Source: Brachycybe producta (lineage: Eukaryota > Arthropoda > Diplopoda > Playtdesmida > Andrognathidae). From it: a stretch of DNA of 64,000 bases. Both the position numbers and the translations under genes were made by a program. The stretch's first letter is position 1; every line of letters starts with the position of its first letter. Below, in pieces: positions 10,601-20,800 of the stretch. The stretch spans positions 1,413,001-1,477,000 of the forward strand of contig JAUPFP010000048.1 of the NCBI GenBank assembly GCA_036925085.1, read 5' to 3'. The notes under the pieces were generated by a model. The model was not told where the DNA came from, ran no database searches, and saw nothing but the letters and a program-made list of their open reading frames with translations.

Positions 10601-12635
10601 TTATTCACGTCCTGCAGCACACATTCTTAGACCTGGCTTCCTTGAAATTCTTGGCTAACATATAGAATGTCAGGTCAAGTTTAGAAATAATGTTGACACA
10701 GTATAGAATTTGACCTTTTTAAACTCTTTGATGCATGCTGTAACTTTGTAGTGTGGTAAAAAGATATTGTTTTATATGCTTTGTGATTGATGGATCTTTC
10801 TTTATTCAACCTATACTCTTTTGTGTGCCCTAGGTTTAACAATGTAACTGTCAAACTTAACATATGTTATTCATTCAAATGTGTTATAAACACATTCAAG
10901 TTCATTGTTTGCAACAGTTTGATATTTTTTGAGTTAAATTGTAACTATCTTTTTTATTCCTTTGTATAATTGCCTTCATTTTATACTTTTTGAAAGTCTC
11001 ATTCAGAAATTTTAATGACTCTTAATTCTATTAATTCTTTTAAATATTTTCAAAAAAAAAAAAAAGAAAAATCGATAATGTTTTAATGGTCTTCTTTGAA
11101 GTAGAATTTCTTGAAACAAAATGCTGTTCTTTTTTTTTTGTTGCTTTGATTCATTTGGTTTCGATTTGAAGAAGAATCTCTTATTTTCTCATGAGAGACC
11201 TGCACAGAAATCTAAAAAGGAGTTTGTAAGTGGATCGGGTGCATTCATTAACGTTTGAATGTATTCTTGAAATGTTATGTAGGCCTACTAGAGAAGGATG
11301 ATCATTATTATGGTTCTATTCTAATAATTACTTTTTTTTTACCCATTGCTTTTCATCTCTTGTACTGTAATTGAACTTTAGATTCAACAAGAAACTCGAT
11401 TGTATTTTTTATATTTGTTTTGTTGATGGAGACAGTTGAATGTTTGTGGTTTTTATATCCTTTATTTTCCATTTGATTTTCTAGTTTGTTTTTTAATTTG
11501 CAAAACTTGAATTAGTATTCTAGTCCATGGAGGATTTTCCAAGTATGTCATTTGTGTGTGCGTCATTTAAAAAGTTATAAATGAAGTTTTTTCAGAGATA
11601 AAAATACTTTGAGAAACTTTTATTTAAAATTTAAATGGTATAGTAGGTCTACCATAAATATATGGGTTCTTTATCTCTATTTCTTTTTGCTATTTTGTTT
11701 CAAATTAGTACTATACTTATACCACCTATGGTGAAAATGGTCGAAAACAATTTACTTGTTGATGGAAAATGGCGATTCTTTCTAAAGTCTATGAGAAAAC
11801 ATGTTGAGAAAAGGGTTATCACGTTTATTTCTAGCATGGTGGGATTATGAGAGAAAGCTCCTAATCATCTTTCCCTTTAATACCCATTGCAAATTCCCAT
11901 TGGGCCTCACGTTGAAGTTGATATTTAAAAGGAACTCTTTACCCTACCACACACACACAAGTAAGCTTCGCAAAATTGAAGCTTTGATAAATGGATTTAT
12001 TTGTTCAGCTTTTATATTTTACCTGAATACAAGTTGGGTTTTAATGCACGTTTTCTCTCACAAAAGTGGAATTCTACAAACTTTTAGTACTAGAAACGGT
12101 GGCAACAAATTCAAGTTTGTAGATTTTGACCATTAAGGTCATTTTTATTCACGGAAATGAATAAAATAACCTTCTATGTCATTTTTATTCATGCAAATGA
12201 CAGTTGGCCACAGCAGGTGGTTATGTTGATATCCTTTCATTTTTAACAAAATAAAGGTTCGGTTTTTTGCACATATTAATCATGATATATTCCTCCTTTG
12301 AATTTCAGTCGTATTCAATTTTCAAAGTCTATATGCTGAATCTTGATTAATGATTTGTCAGTGGACATTTCGTGAGGTCAGCTGCAGACTTACAAAGACC
12401 AAGAGCAAAAGGCCAAATTAGCTTCCCTACTCCTTTCTCTGTTGTGTAAACCAAATTCTATACAACGTGAGCATGAAAATAATGCAACCCCCACCATAGA
12501 TGAAAATTAATACGCTTATAACATTTATTGCATTATTTATTACAAGGTAAATGCATCATATGTCCACCATTAGGTGTGTTGCACACCATGAAGTGAGCCT
12601 GCAGCAGCATATGAAGTACAATACAGTAGCTAAAA
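10601..12635. other. AT-rich noncoding stretch
   Basis: There is no supportable gene. Near 12139-12200 a GTCATTTTTATTCA motif occurs twice and is partly palindromic. ORFs of 60-111 residues here lack any recognisable domain. Confidence 0.5.
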
Positions 12636-13211
12636 ATTAGGGATGGGCCATTCAAATCATCGAATCCCGCGAATCTTGAAAAATATTCCAGATTTGAAAA
12701 CTGGAATCTTTGCACTTTTTTCGTGTTTCGAATCTTTCGAATCCTAAGCTAAAAAAACTGTTAAAATTTTGGTAAAATTAGTTTTAACCCCATTGACATC
12801 CACACTGTTTTGAAATTTATTTCATTTATTTGTATCTTCTTAATGAATAATATAGGATTCTTGTATGAAGGATTCGAGAGATTAGGGAGATTCGAGGGAT
12901 TCCAGAACATTTTAGGATTCGGATTTGGATTCGTGAACCTTTTAGGATTCGGATTTTGGATTCGAGAAAATTTAGTATTCGTCCTACTTCTCCTAAATGT
13001 ATTGTTGTGCAGAAATATTTGCACACGCTCAGTAAAGAGTAACCTTTCATTGTGGCTGCATTACTTCATTGTGTGCAAACCTTATTCCTGGTTATTAGAT
13101 TATTCCACGTTTACTCAAATTCGATTTTACAGTGATTTATCTTTCACTCTGTATAATGACTTATTTTTCTGTTATTTTGAGGTTTCGACCTTAATTGCAA
13201 CCATCCCTAAT
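12636..13211. repeat. hAT-like non-autonomous element (putative)
   Basis: The edges read ATTAGGGATGGG on the left and CCATCCCTAAT on the right, an inverted pair of the AGGGATGG type seen at hAT transposon ends. The interior is packed with degenerate GGATTCG / CGAATCC units on both strands, which makes both halves partly complementary. I could not find an 8-bp target duplication, so the assignment is tentative. Confidence 0.45.
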
Positions 13212-15325
13212 GAAATCTATACAATATTTATATTCACTGACGACTTGTCATCATCGTATAAATTTCAACTTTGACAGTTGTGCATTATGAATTAATGTCT
13301 AAAATATTTTATGTAACCAACATTATTACAAGGATTTACTTTTTAAATAAGTGGGGGGAGGGTTCTTATTACCTATGTTTTTCAAGGATTTTGAACTTAT
13401 TTACTGTTCATCGAACAATGCATTAGATAGGCATAATGTACATACTATCCATAATGCAGGTTTCACTATCTAAATAAGAACCAACCATAAAAAATTTATA
13501 AATTTCTTCTAAAAAGAATTCCTCTGGCACTAAAGGGGGCTAGGCCATGTAGGATTCACATTAAATTTCATCTTAATACTATTATAAGCTCGTGCTTTAA
13601 AAGTAAATTTTTACTATGTTCTGAATTTGAATGTTTGAGAGCCATATAGCGGTCACATCTTCCCATTCTTATAATACAGGATCTATTATCTACTGTACCC
13701 TCGTATGTTGAGCATTTCTTCTAGACTTTCAAAAAGTTCAAGCTAAAGTTCAACCTTGTTACCTATTATCATTCGGCAACAATTTTACATTTGAATAATG
13801 TAGTTTGCTAGAAGCTAATCTTGTTTCCTATTCATATTAAAGCTTATATTTAAGCTTGGTGAAATTACGTGTGTGGTGCTTAGATGCTACAATGCTTAAG
13901 GGAGATGATTAAAACACCATAAATTGCATCATCGCCAAAGGAACTCTTGAGAATTTTTCCTATGGTGATCAAATGACAGCTTTGCATTTGTGGGATATGA
14001 TAATAATGTAAATATAATTTATCAAATCGATTTCTTCTTCATTTTGGAGAAAGAAAAAAAAAATAGTAACACAATAGTAAATTAAATTAACAAAACTTCA
14101 TTATTGTTCTAAATAAAAAGTTTCAGAACTGTGTGGCTGTTCATTTTTTTTAAAAAAACGAAAGTTTTGTTGGATTTTTATAGTGCAGTTTGCAAGATAG
14201 TTTCGAAATGGCACTATTTATACGATTTCTGTATCGATTGATACAAAACATTTAAGATGCAATTCTCCATATCATTCAAATGGATCTAGCATTGCTTTAG
14301 AGTGCACAGTGCTGTTATGTGTCCGATATACACCCGGAGAAAGGACTCGGGAAGAGTGATATATCTTCTTGTATTGAAGTAAAAGATGTTCAGTATGAGA
14401 ATTTAAGATTGGTAGCTACGAAATTTTATGTATTTTTTTTTTCTTCCTAAAAGATGATGATGATTCACATGTGAGTGAATGATTTTCCTGTTTTTATTGC
14501 CTGTTCTGTATTTTTATGTCTCCGAGTTTCAAGGTTTTTTTTTCTTCTTCTTTTTTCTCAATGTTTATGACGACAATAGAATGTGTCAAAATTTTATTCG
14601 TTTTGAAGTAAGCTGTCAGAAATCCTGGCAAAATTAGGTCCTCAGCTCTTTTTCTTTGCAAGATTTTCTTATAAAAATGGTATCTAGGTTAAGTACAAAG
14701 ATTGATTCGTTTGCTAATACACATTTTGGGTGATCAAGAACTAGGTAATGAATTTTATATTACAGCATTAGAGTTTCAACTCCCAATTTTTCAGTAATAA
14801 TTTTGGCCCAATTTGAAGAAAGTAACTTAGCATTTGCACTCTTGAGTTCTCAAAATAGCATTTCAACATAGACAAACCTAGTTACATTTAATACCCAAGT
14901 AACATGAGTTGTCTATGTTATAAACACCTACTCAGAGGGTTCAAGTTAAATTTTAAGTGTTACAAATTCTTCTTAAATATGGTTCTTGATATTAGAGTTT
15001 AGATACAAATGTGTACTTTCAGAGAAGTATTGAAAAACATCACAGTGGCTGTACCCAATTAACTTTATTAACATAATATTTTTCATTGTTTCCATTTGGA
15101 ATTGCGACTGTCACTAGCATATGCTACAAGAAAAAGAGGTTTTAAGAAAGTTCTAATTGGAAACATCTATTCAGTGCACACATTACGAAATGTGCATAAA
15201 TTACAAAACCAAACAATTTGAGCATTACTAATTTTGTAAGACATAACTATGCGCGCAAAAAAAAAGTTCTTTTTTTGTGGGTGGGGGGAGTTTCAACCTT
15301 AAGCTCCATTATCTTCTTTTTGTGA
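13212..15325. other. AT-rich noncoding stretch
   Basis: No gene, RNA gene or clear repeat was recognised. It forms the left flank of element A. Confidence 0.5.
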
Positions 15326-15329
15326 GTAC
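15326..15329. repeat. Target-site duplication of element A, left
   Basis: GTAC directly precedes the 5' LTR and recurs directly after the 3' LTR at 26788-26791. Four- to six-bp duplications are normal for Gypsy-type integrases. Confidence 0.8.
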
Positions 15330-15478
15330 TGTAACGAATTCACCGTTTGGAATTCGTCCGTTTTTGTAAACACCCTGTAATCAAGTTATATCGATGAAAG
15401 GTTCTCACCTCATGCTTGGGGGTGGCCGGGAGGTCATTACGACGATGACTCCCTGCCCTCCAAGATGAGAAGAATAGC

Positions 15479-15545
15479 CCAAAAGTACTACATCGATGGT
15501 TAATAGGATAGATCCTAGAAGAACCATCGATGCAGAACTTTTGGA
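15479..15545. promoter_or_regulatory. Long imperfect hairpin in U3
   Basis: CCAAAAGTACTACATCGATG on the left pairs with CATCGATGCAGAACTTTTGG on the right, with few mismatches over about 22 bp. The loop contains a second small palindrome, AGGATAGATCCT. It is repeated in the 3' LTR at the same offset. Its role is unknown; such structures can bind dimeric regulators or form RNA structure. Confidence 0.6.
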
Positions 15546-15667
15546 CGTGAGAATCTTTACAAATTGTTAATAGGAGGATGATCGTACATCCTTCTGTATT
15601 GTTATAATTTATACATCTTATAGATGTTTTCGTTTCTTGTTAAGTGATAGTTCACTTCTAGGTCCGA

Positions 15668-15692
15668 GTGTGTCCAAGAGACTTGGACACAC
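15668..15692. promoter_or_regulatory. Perfect 11-bp hairpin in U3
   Basis: GTGTGTCCAAG and CTTGGACACAC flank an AGA loop. The palindrome lies about 47 bp upstream of the TATA box, a plausible position for a dimeric factor site. The function is inferred from position only. Confidence 0.6.
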
Positions 15693-15738
15693 CTGGAGCC
15701 TTTGTTATCATAATCAGATGTTTGTATTGTATTTTGAG

Positions 15739-15746
15739 TATAAATA
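15739..15746 (+). promoter_or_regulatory. TATA box of element A LTR
   Basis: TATAAATA lies 115 bp upstream of an AATAAA signal. Transcription would start around 15765-15780. The leader before gag would then be only about 350 nt. Confidence 0.6.
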
Positions 15747-15860
15747 CAAGAGGTTGTAGATTGAGAGGACAGATCGGATAGATCAGGCAGATCGGACAGA
15801 CCGTCTTTATGCTTAAGACCGATGCGATATCTCTCAATCTACAGGACTCTCTGTTTATTG

Positions 15861-15866
15861 AATAAA
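15861..15866 (+). terminator. AATAAA signal of element A (5' LTR copy)
   Basis: The same hexamer is at 26472-26477 in the 3' LTR, where it would direct polyadenylation of the genomic RNA. The cleavage site would lie some 15-25 nt downstream and mark the R/U5 border. Confidence 0.6.
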
Positions 15867-16126
15867 AGAGCATTTTCATCATACGAATTCAATGTGTGGA
15901 CTCAGTCATTTTATGGGAGTGGGACTTAGGATTATAGCCGCCACGTAGCCGATGTTTCCACCGGACAACGAAGTCTCCAGCAGCCGAGTGTAAGACGACA
16001 TCTCTACAATATTCTCTACCACAGGTCTCCTGAGGTACCGACCCTTGTGTCCCTGGTGGTTAAGTAGCAACACAGGAGCCAATAGACCGAAAGACTTAAT
16101 CATCAACATCCATTCGACACTTCTAG

Positions 16127-17821
16127 ATGGCTAGTAGAGATCTCTCTACTAACCCTACGGAAACGGGGATGTTACAAAATGGTGGAGGTGCGGGGTACCT
16201 CACTACAGATCCAGTAGAGAATACCAATGATGTCGGAGTTACACCGGGTGGTAAAGGAAAGAAAGGCAGACCGAAATCGAAGTCGAAGACACGGGAGAAG
16301 GACGATACAAACCAAATGGATGGAGAAGATCCACTTGAAGGTATCCTTCAAAATCTAAGTGCTGAAAGACGGGAGAGACTGATGGCCTGGTTCGAAGCCC
16401 AGCAACCATCAGGATCGATGTTACTCCGGAGCGGGCGTGGTGTAAGTACAGTTCAGCGTCATACGGTAGTCCGAGAAGTGGATACCGGAGTGGAGCCCTC
16501 GTCGGCCCACGCTGAATCGCAGCGTCATACAGTGATTCCTGGATTGGACACTGAAGGGGAGCCCTCGTCGGCCCACGCTGAAAACCTAAGGCAGGTTAAT
16601 GTATTCCAGACGCCGCTCATGTTGAAGAAGAGTGGAGGGACCCAGAGAGGTCGCCTACCTGAGACTCCTATTCTACGGAGAGAGAACCCGGACCAGCTAG
16701 AGGATGAAAGCCTAACAAGTGAGGATCCCAGCATAGAAGAGCTGGAAGGAAATCCAATTTGCAATCGTCATCGGACCTGTGAGGAGTTGGATGGGAAGTA
16801 CAAGAGTCTTCACCCACTCCGGAATCTGGAGACCTTCAAAGGATTGACGTCTGTATACACCTTTCTGGAGGACTACGAGAGTATCGCAGATCTGGAGGAC
16901 TGGAGCAACGTCCACAAGACCTACTACCTACGTAAGGCGGTAGAAGGGGACGTAGTACGTTGGTTATCCAATTTCTACAAAGAAAATCGAGGAAAGACCA
17001 CGTGGGACTTCATACGGAGCGAGTTAATTGAAAGATTTGGACGTCGAGACGAATTAGTGCAACTGAAGCTGAGGTTGGATACCATGCTCCAAAGGAAAGG
17101 AGAGGACACCAATCAGTTTTTGGGTCGCTACCTTGACTTGAGTAGAAAAGTGTTACCGGGGGTAACCGACAAATACCGAATTGTGGAATTTCGGCAGAAA
17201 CTTCATCCGATTATACGTAATGCTACACAGAATGCGCCGAATAGCAATCTGAAGCTGTACACGACATATATCAAGGATACCGAGGAAGTTTTGATGGCTG
17301 ATGGGTTATGGATACCGGAAGGAACGATGGGTCAACAATCGACGACCCAGGTCTCCAAGGGTCCACAGAAGAATAACCAACGCCAAAATGCCAAACAGAC
17401 GCAAGCAGTAATGGACGGAGGACGTTCTTACGCGGTTGTTACTCAAGATCAAGCGGACCCAACGAACAACTCGACTCCATCAAATTCAAATAACCAAGCG
17501 CAACAGAAGACCAACCAGAACTCGAATCAGCAACAAGGTCGTAAATGGAACCAAAGATATCCGCAGAAGAAGAACTACAATGGTCAGCAAACGCAAGATG
17601 GAAGTAAAACCCTGAAAGATCTCAGTACAGTAGAGTGTTATCACTGTCACGAGAAGGGTCACTTTTCAAGAAACTGCCCAAAGAAAGTAGTTGCGGATGG
17701 AACCGTTGGACTTGTTCAACATGGAATGGCCACTGGAAAAAATGGCCAGCAGTATTTTGTCGTCAGCGAGAACGGGCAGAAGAAGTTCCTGCGAGAGGAA
17801 AACCCGGCTGATTTAAACTAG
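16127..17821 (+). CDS. Element A Gag polyprotein (capsid, nucleocapsid)
   Basis: Gag forms the virus-like particle that packages the element's RNA. The 564-residue ORF has a low-complexity N-terminus rich in Lys/Arg and a direct 22-residue duplication (EPSSAHAE occurs twice near residues 122-152). A Retrotrans_gag-like capsid region covers about residues 238-375 (around DWSNVHKTYYL, FIRSELIERFG, RLDTMLQRKGED). A Gln/Asn-rich linker follows, then one CCHC zinc knuckle at 504-517 (CYHCHEKGHFSRNC). The first ATG is inside the 5' LTR, as is Met15; the first ATG past the LTR is Met64 at 16316. The frame is open across the LTR end and the primer-binding site, so the longest start is plausible but unproven. 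The stop TAG directly follows a TTTAAAC slippery site that gives access to pol. Confidence 0.9.
   Translation: MASRDLSTNPTETGMLQNGGGAGYLTTDPVENTNDVGVTPGGKGKKGRPKSKSKTREKDDTNQMDGEDPLEGILQNLSAERRERLMAWFEAQQPSGSMLLRSGRGVSTVQRHTVVREVDTGVEPSSAHAESQRHTVIPGLDTEGEPSSAHAENLRQVNVFQTPLMLKKSGGTQRGRLPETPILRRENPDQLEDESLTSEDPSIEELEGNPICNRHRTCEELDGKYKSLHPLRNLETFKGLTSVYTFLEDYESIADLEDWSNVHKTYYLRKAVEGDVVRWLSNFYKENRGKTTWDFIRSELIERFGRRDELVQLKLRLDTMLQRKGEDTNQFLGRYLDLSRKVLPGVTDKYRIVEFRQKLHPIIRNATQNAPNSNLKLYTTYIKDTEEVLMADGLWIPEGTMGQQSTTQVSKGPQKNNQRQNAKQTQAVMDGGRSYAVVTQDQADPTNNSTPSNSNNQAQQKTNQNSNQQQGRKWNQRYPQKKNYNGQQTQDGSKTLKDLSTVECYHCHEKGHFSRNCPKKVVADGTVGLVQHGMATGKNGQQYFVVSENGQKKFLREENPADLN
16180..16197 (+). other. 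Primer-binding site of element A
   Basis: TGGTGGAGGTGCGGGGTA begins 3 nt after the LTR and starts with TGG, complementary to the CCA end of a tRNA. Element B has the same 18 bases at 62278-62295 (minus strand). The implied tRNA 3' end is TACCCCGCACCTCCACCA; I do not recognise which tRNA this is. The site lies inside the gag reading frame. Confidence 0.8.
16490..16583 (+). repeat. In-frame direct repeat in gag
   Basis: GAGCCCTCGTCGGCCCACGC occurs at about 16492 and again at about 16558, a 66-bp (22-residue) period, with related flanks (CAGCGTCATAC before each). It is an in-frame duplication in the N-terminal, presumably disordered part of Gag. Confidence 0.75.
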
Positions 17822-17874
17822 AAAGGGTGGCAGTAAAGAGGGGCCTACCGCCCTTTAAGAACGGAAAACCCTCT
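17812..17874 (+). promoter_or_regulatory. -1 ribosomal frameshift signal (slippery site plus pseudoknot)
   Basis: The heptamer T TTA AAC (17812-17818) is in the gag frame, ends exactly before the TAG stop and fits the X XXY YYZ rule. Slipping one base back gives CTA GAA AGG GTG GCA, which is the pol frame. Downstream, AAAGGGTGG (17822-17830) can pair with CCGCCCTTT (17848-17856). AGAGGG in the loop (17837-17842) can pair with CCCTCT (17869-17874), forming an H-type pseudoknot. The spacer of 3 nt is short, but the A-U base of stem 1 may open. Pol has no ATG near its start, which supports expression by frameshift. Confidence 0.85.
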
Positions 17875-20800
17875 GGAAAACGACAAAATCGAAACGAAAC
17901 AGCGATCGCCAATTCCCAAAACATTGTGGACAAAGCTTTGTTGGGGGGGAATAGGGGCGTGAGCGAAGCTACCAATGTCACTAAAACTAGACGGAATGCT
18001 GGAGCACCGAAGAGACCATGCGATTTGGACACTCAAGGACTCCCTGAGCAATCGTCGGAGTTGTTAGTCGGCATTTCGAATGTCACCACAACTAGACCAA
18101 AGGCTGGAGCACCGAAGAGACCATGTGATTTGGACACTCAAGGACTCCCTGAGCAATCGTCGGAGTTGTTAGTCGGCATTACGAATGGAAAACGACAACG
18201 GAATTCACGAAAAAATAAGAAGCTGCGAAAGGATACTGGTCGAAGGGGAGAAATCATCGAGGAGATATTTCCGGAACCCATCATCTGGTCACCTACGAAA
18301 GCTATGGTAGTTTACGCGAATAGCTTGGAGGAAGCAAAGAGAATTGTGGAAGCCATGGAAACTGGAGTTAATCAAGACAGAATTGAGGGAGAGACCCAAC
18401 AGAATTCTGCGGTGCCAGTCGGAATTGAGGGAAGGACCCAACAGAATTCTGCGGCGTGTATACCGGGGATAAGCAATGTTGCTCAGGAAATCCCTCAAGA
18501 TGTAACATCCAATGTTATTGCCTCGGGCAAGGCCGAAACTGATGCTAAGAAATCCAAGAAGGCTATTGTAAACGCAGCTATCGGTAGAGGAGATGATACC
18601 AGCAGGATCCCTGCGAACAGCGAAGTTATTGAATCCGTTGAAGTTGGAGATTTATTGAGGAGTAGGGCTTGTTGTCGAAAGAGTGTCGAAATCACTGTAG
18701 ACAGCCTACTCACCTCATGCGAACTCATCGAGGTAGGAGATACTACGCCCGATGAGAGTGTTGCCAAGATTACCATTCAGGTTGACGGCACACCAGTTCG
18801 ATTTTTGGCGGATAGCGGAACTGGGTTCACTATCTTGTCAGGCACAATGGCCAAAGAGTACGGACTTCGATATGGACCAATCCGGAACGCACCTGCATTA
18901 GGCGCAGTAGGAGGGGTACCGATTAAAGTACTTGGTCAGTTGTGGCCAACGTTCGAGTTGAACGGAAAGCAAGTAACGGCAAGGATGCTCATCATAGATG
19001 GAAAACGAGAAGCACTGCTGGGGAGAGACCTGGGAGCTGCGTTTGATCTCATCATTTCCATGAAGACCTCCAAGATCTACTTCGCTAATGAGATGTTCTA
19101 CGAAGGAACACGAGAATTGTTGAAGAAAGGAAGTGCGCGTAGTAGCCTTCCCTGGAATTTCTTCAAAGAGTTAAAAGAGGAGGGATGTGCTCAGAATAGC
19201 CATCTGGATAACTCCTATGCCATAAAAGCTAGAGAGGAAAGCTGCGTAAAAGCCCAAGGAAGGATTACGTTAAATCCGGGCCAGGCTTTGAACCTCAAAG
19301 TAGCTGCAGGGCGGATCATTGAGGAAAACGAAGTACTCATGATTGAAACGAACGATAGTCTCTTTAATCGAAAAGGCATCGTTGTGGCCAGCAGTGTGCT
19401 ACAAGGGAATGGGACATCACAACTGGAAGTCCAACTCCTGAATACCACACTGGAGTCCGTGGGGATTGGAGACCGCGAGACTATTGGACACTTCGAACTT
19501 CTAGAAGAACTAGAAGAAGAGCAAGCCTGCAAAGTTTCCGAAGAGGAAAACTTTAGAGACATCGGAGAAGCACCCGTTGATTTTGAAAGAGAAATTCAAC
19601 TTGGTCCTGAACTGACAGATGATCAAAGAGAAGAGTTGACGATCCTACTGAAGGAGTTCCAACCGATCTTCGCCTTTTCATCTAAGGACCTGGGAGCTAC
19701 GAATCTGACCAAACACAAGATCGAAACTGGAGATAATCTACCTGTTCGAGACACGTTACGAAGATGCGGGCCTGGGGAACGCATCGTAATTGATGAGACG
19801 CTAGAGGAGATGAAGAAATCTGGGGTTGTAAGGCCATCGAAATCGCCGTATGCATCGCCCATCGTCCTTGTAAAGAAGAAGGATGGCTCCTACCGTTTCT
19901 GTGTAGATTATCGGAAGTTGAACGCGATTACAAAGGCAGACACTTATCCATTACCGAGGATTGATGATGCATTAGACTCCATGAGAGGAGCATGCTACTT
20001 CGCAACGCTGGATATGAAGAGTGGATACTGGCAGTTCGAGATGGAAGAAAGCGACATCGAGAAGACCGCATTTACATCTCATCGAGGATTGTTCGAGTTC
20101 GTAAGAATGCCTTTCGGACTCCGAAACGCTCCTGCCACTATGCAACGTGCATTGGACATCCTACTCGCCGGGCACAAATGGGAAACGTGCCTTGTCTACC
20201 TTGACGACATCGTAGTGTTTGGAAGAACGTTCGAAGAATTTTTGGAAAGACTGAGAACTATCTTGGACCTGCTGAGGACAGCAAACCTGAAGTTGCATCC
20301 AGTGAAATGCTTCTTTGGATTCCAAGAAGTGAAGTATTTGGGACACCTGATCTCGCCTGATGGAATTCGGCCAGATCCAGATAAGGTTGTCGCCATAAAG
20401 AACTTCCCAGTTCCTGACAATGTAACCGCAATCAGAAGTTTTCTTGGATTGGCGGGTTATTATCGAAAGCATGTACCTGGATTTGCCAACATAGCGAAGC
20501 CAATGTCAGACCTGACGGGTAAAGATATACCGTTCGAATGGTCAGTTGACTGCGAAAATGCATTCCGCACGCTAAAGAATATGTTGTCGAAATCTCCATT
20601 GGTTGCCGTATATGATCCGAAGGCTGCAATATTTATGCATACTGATGCCTGTGGATACGGAATTGGAGCGATGCTTTACCAGAAGTCAGAGGATAAACGA
20701 AGAAAGGAGATCATTGGAAGTGTCTCCAGAGTTCTAAGGGACGCGGAAAAGAACTACAGTACGACGGATAAGGAGTGCCTAGCAGTAATCTATGGAGTCA

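Larger units (their letters stand above)
15330..16176 (+). repeat. 5' LTR of element A
   Basis: Starts TGTAACGAATTC and ends GGGATGTTACA. It contains U3 hairpins (15479-15545, 15668-15692), a TATA box at 15739-15746, a polyadenylation signal at 15861-15866 and, unusually, the first 50 bases of the gag reading frame (16127-16176). The U3-R-U5 limits are inferred from these signals. Confidence 0.95.

Noticed and set aside
15658-16109. 74- and 67-residue minus-strand ORFs, repeated at 26269-26720
   Set aside because: They lie inside the LTRs, run antisense to the element and appear only because both LTRs are identical.
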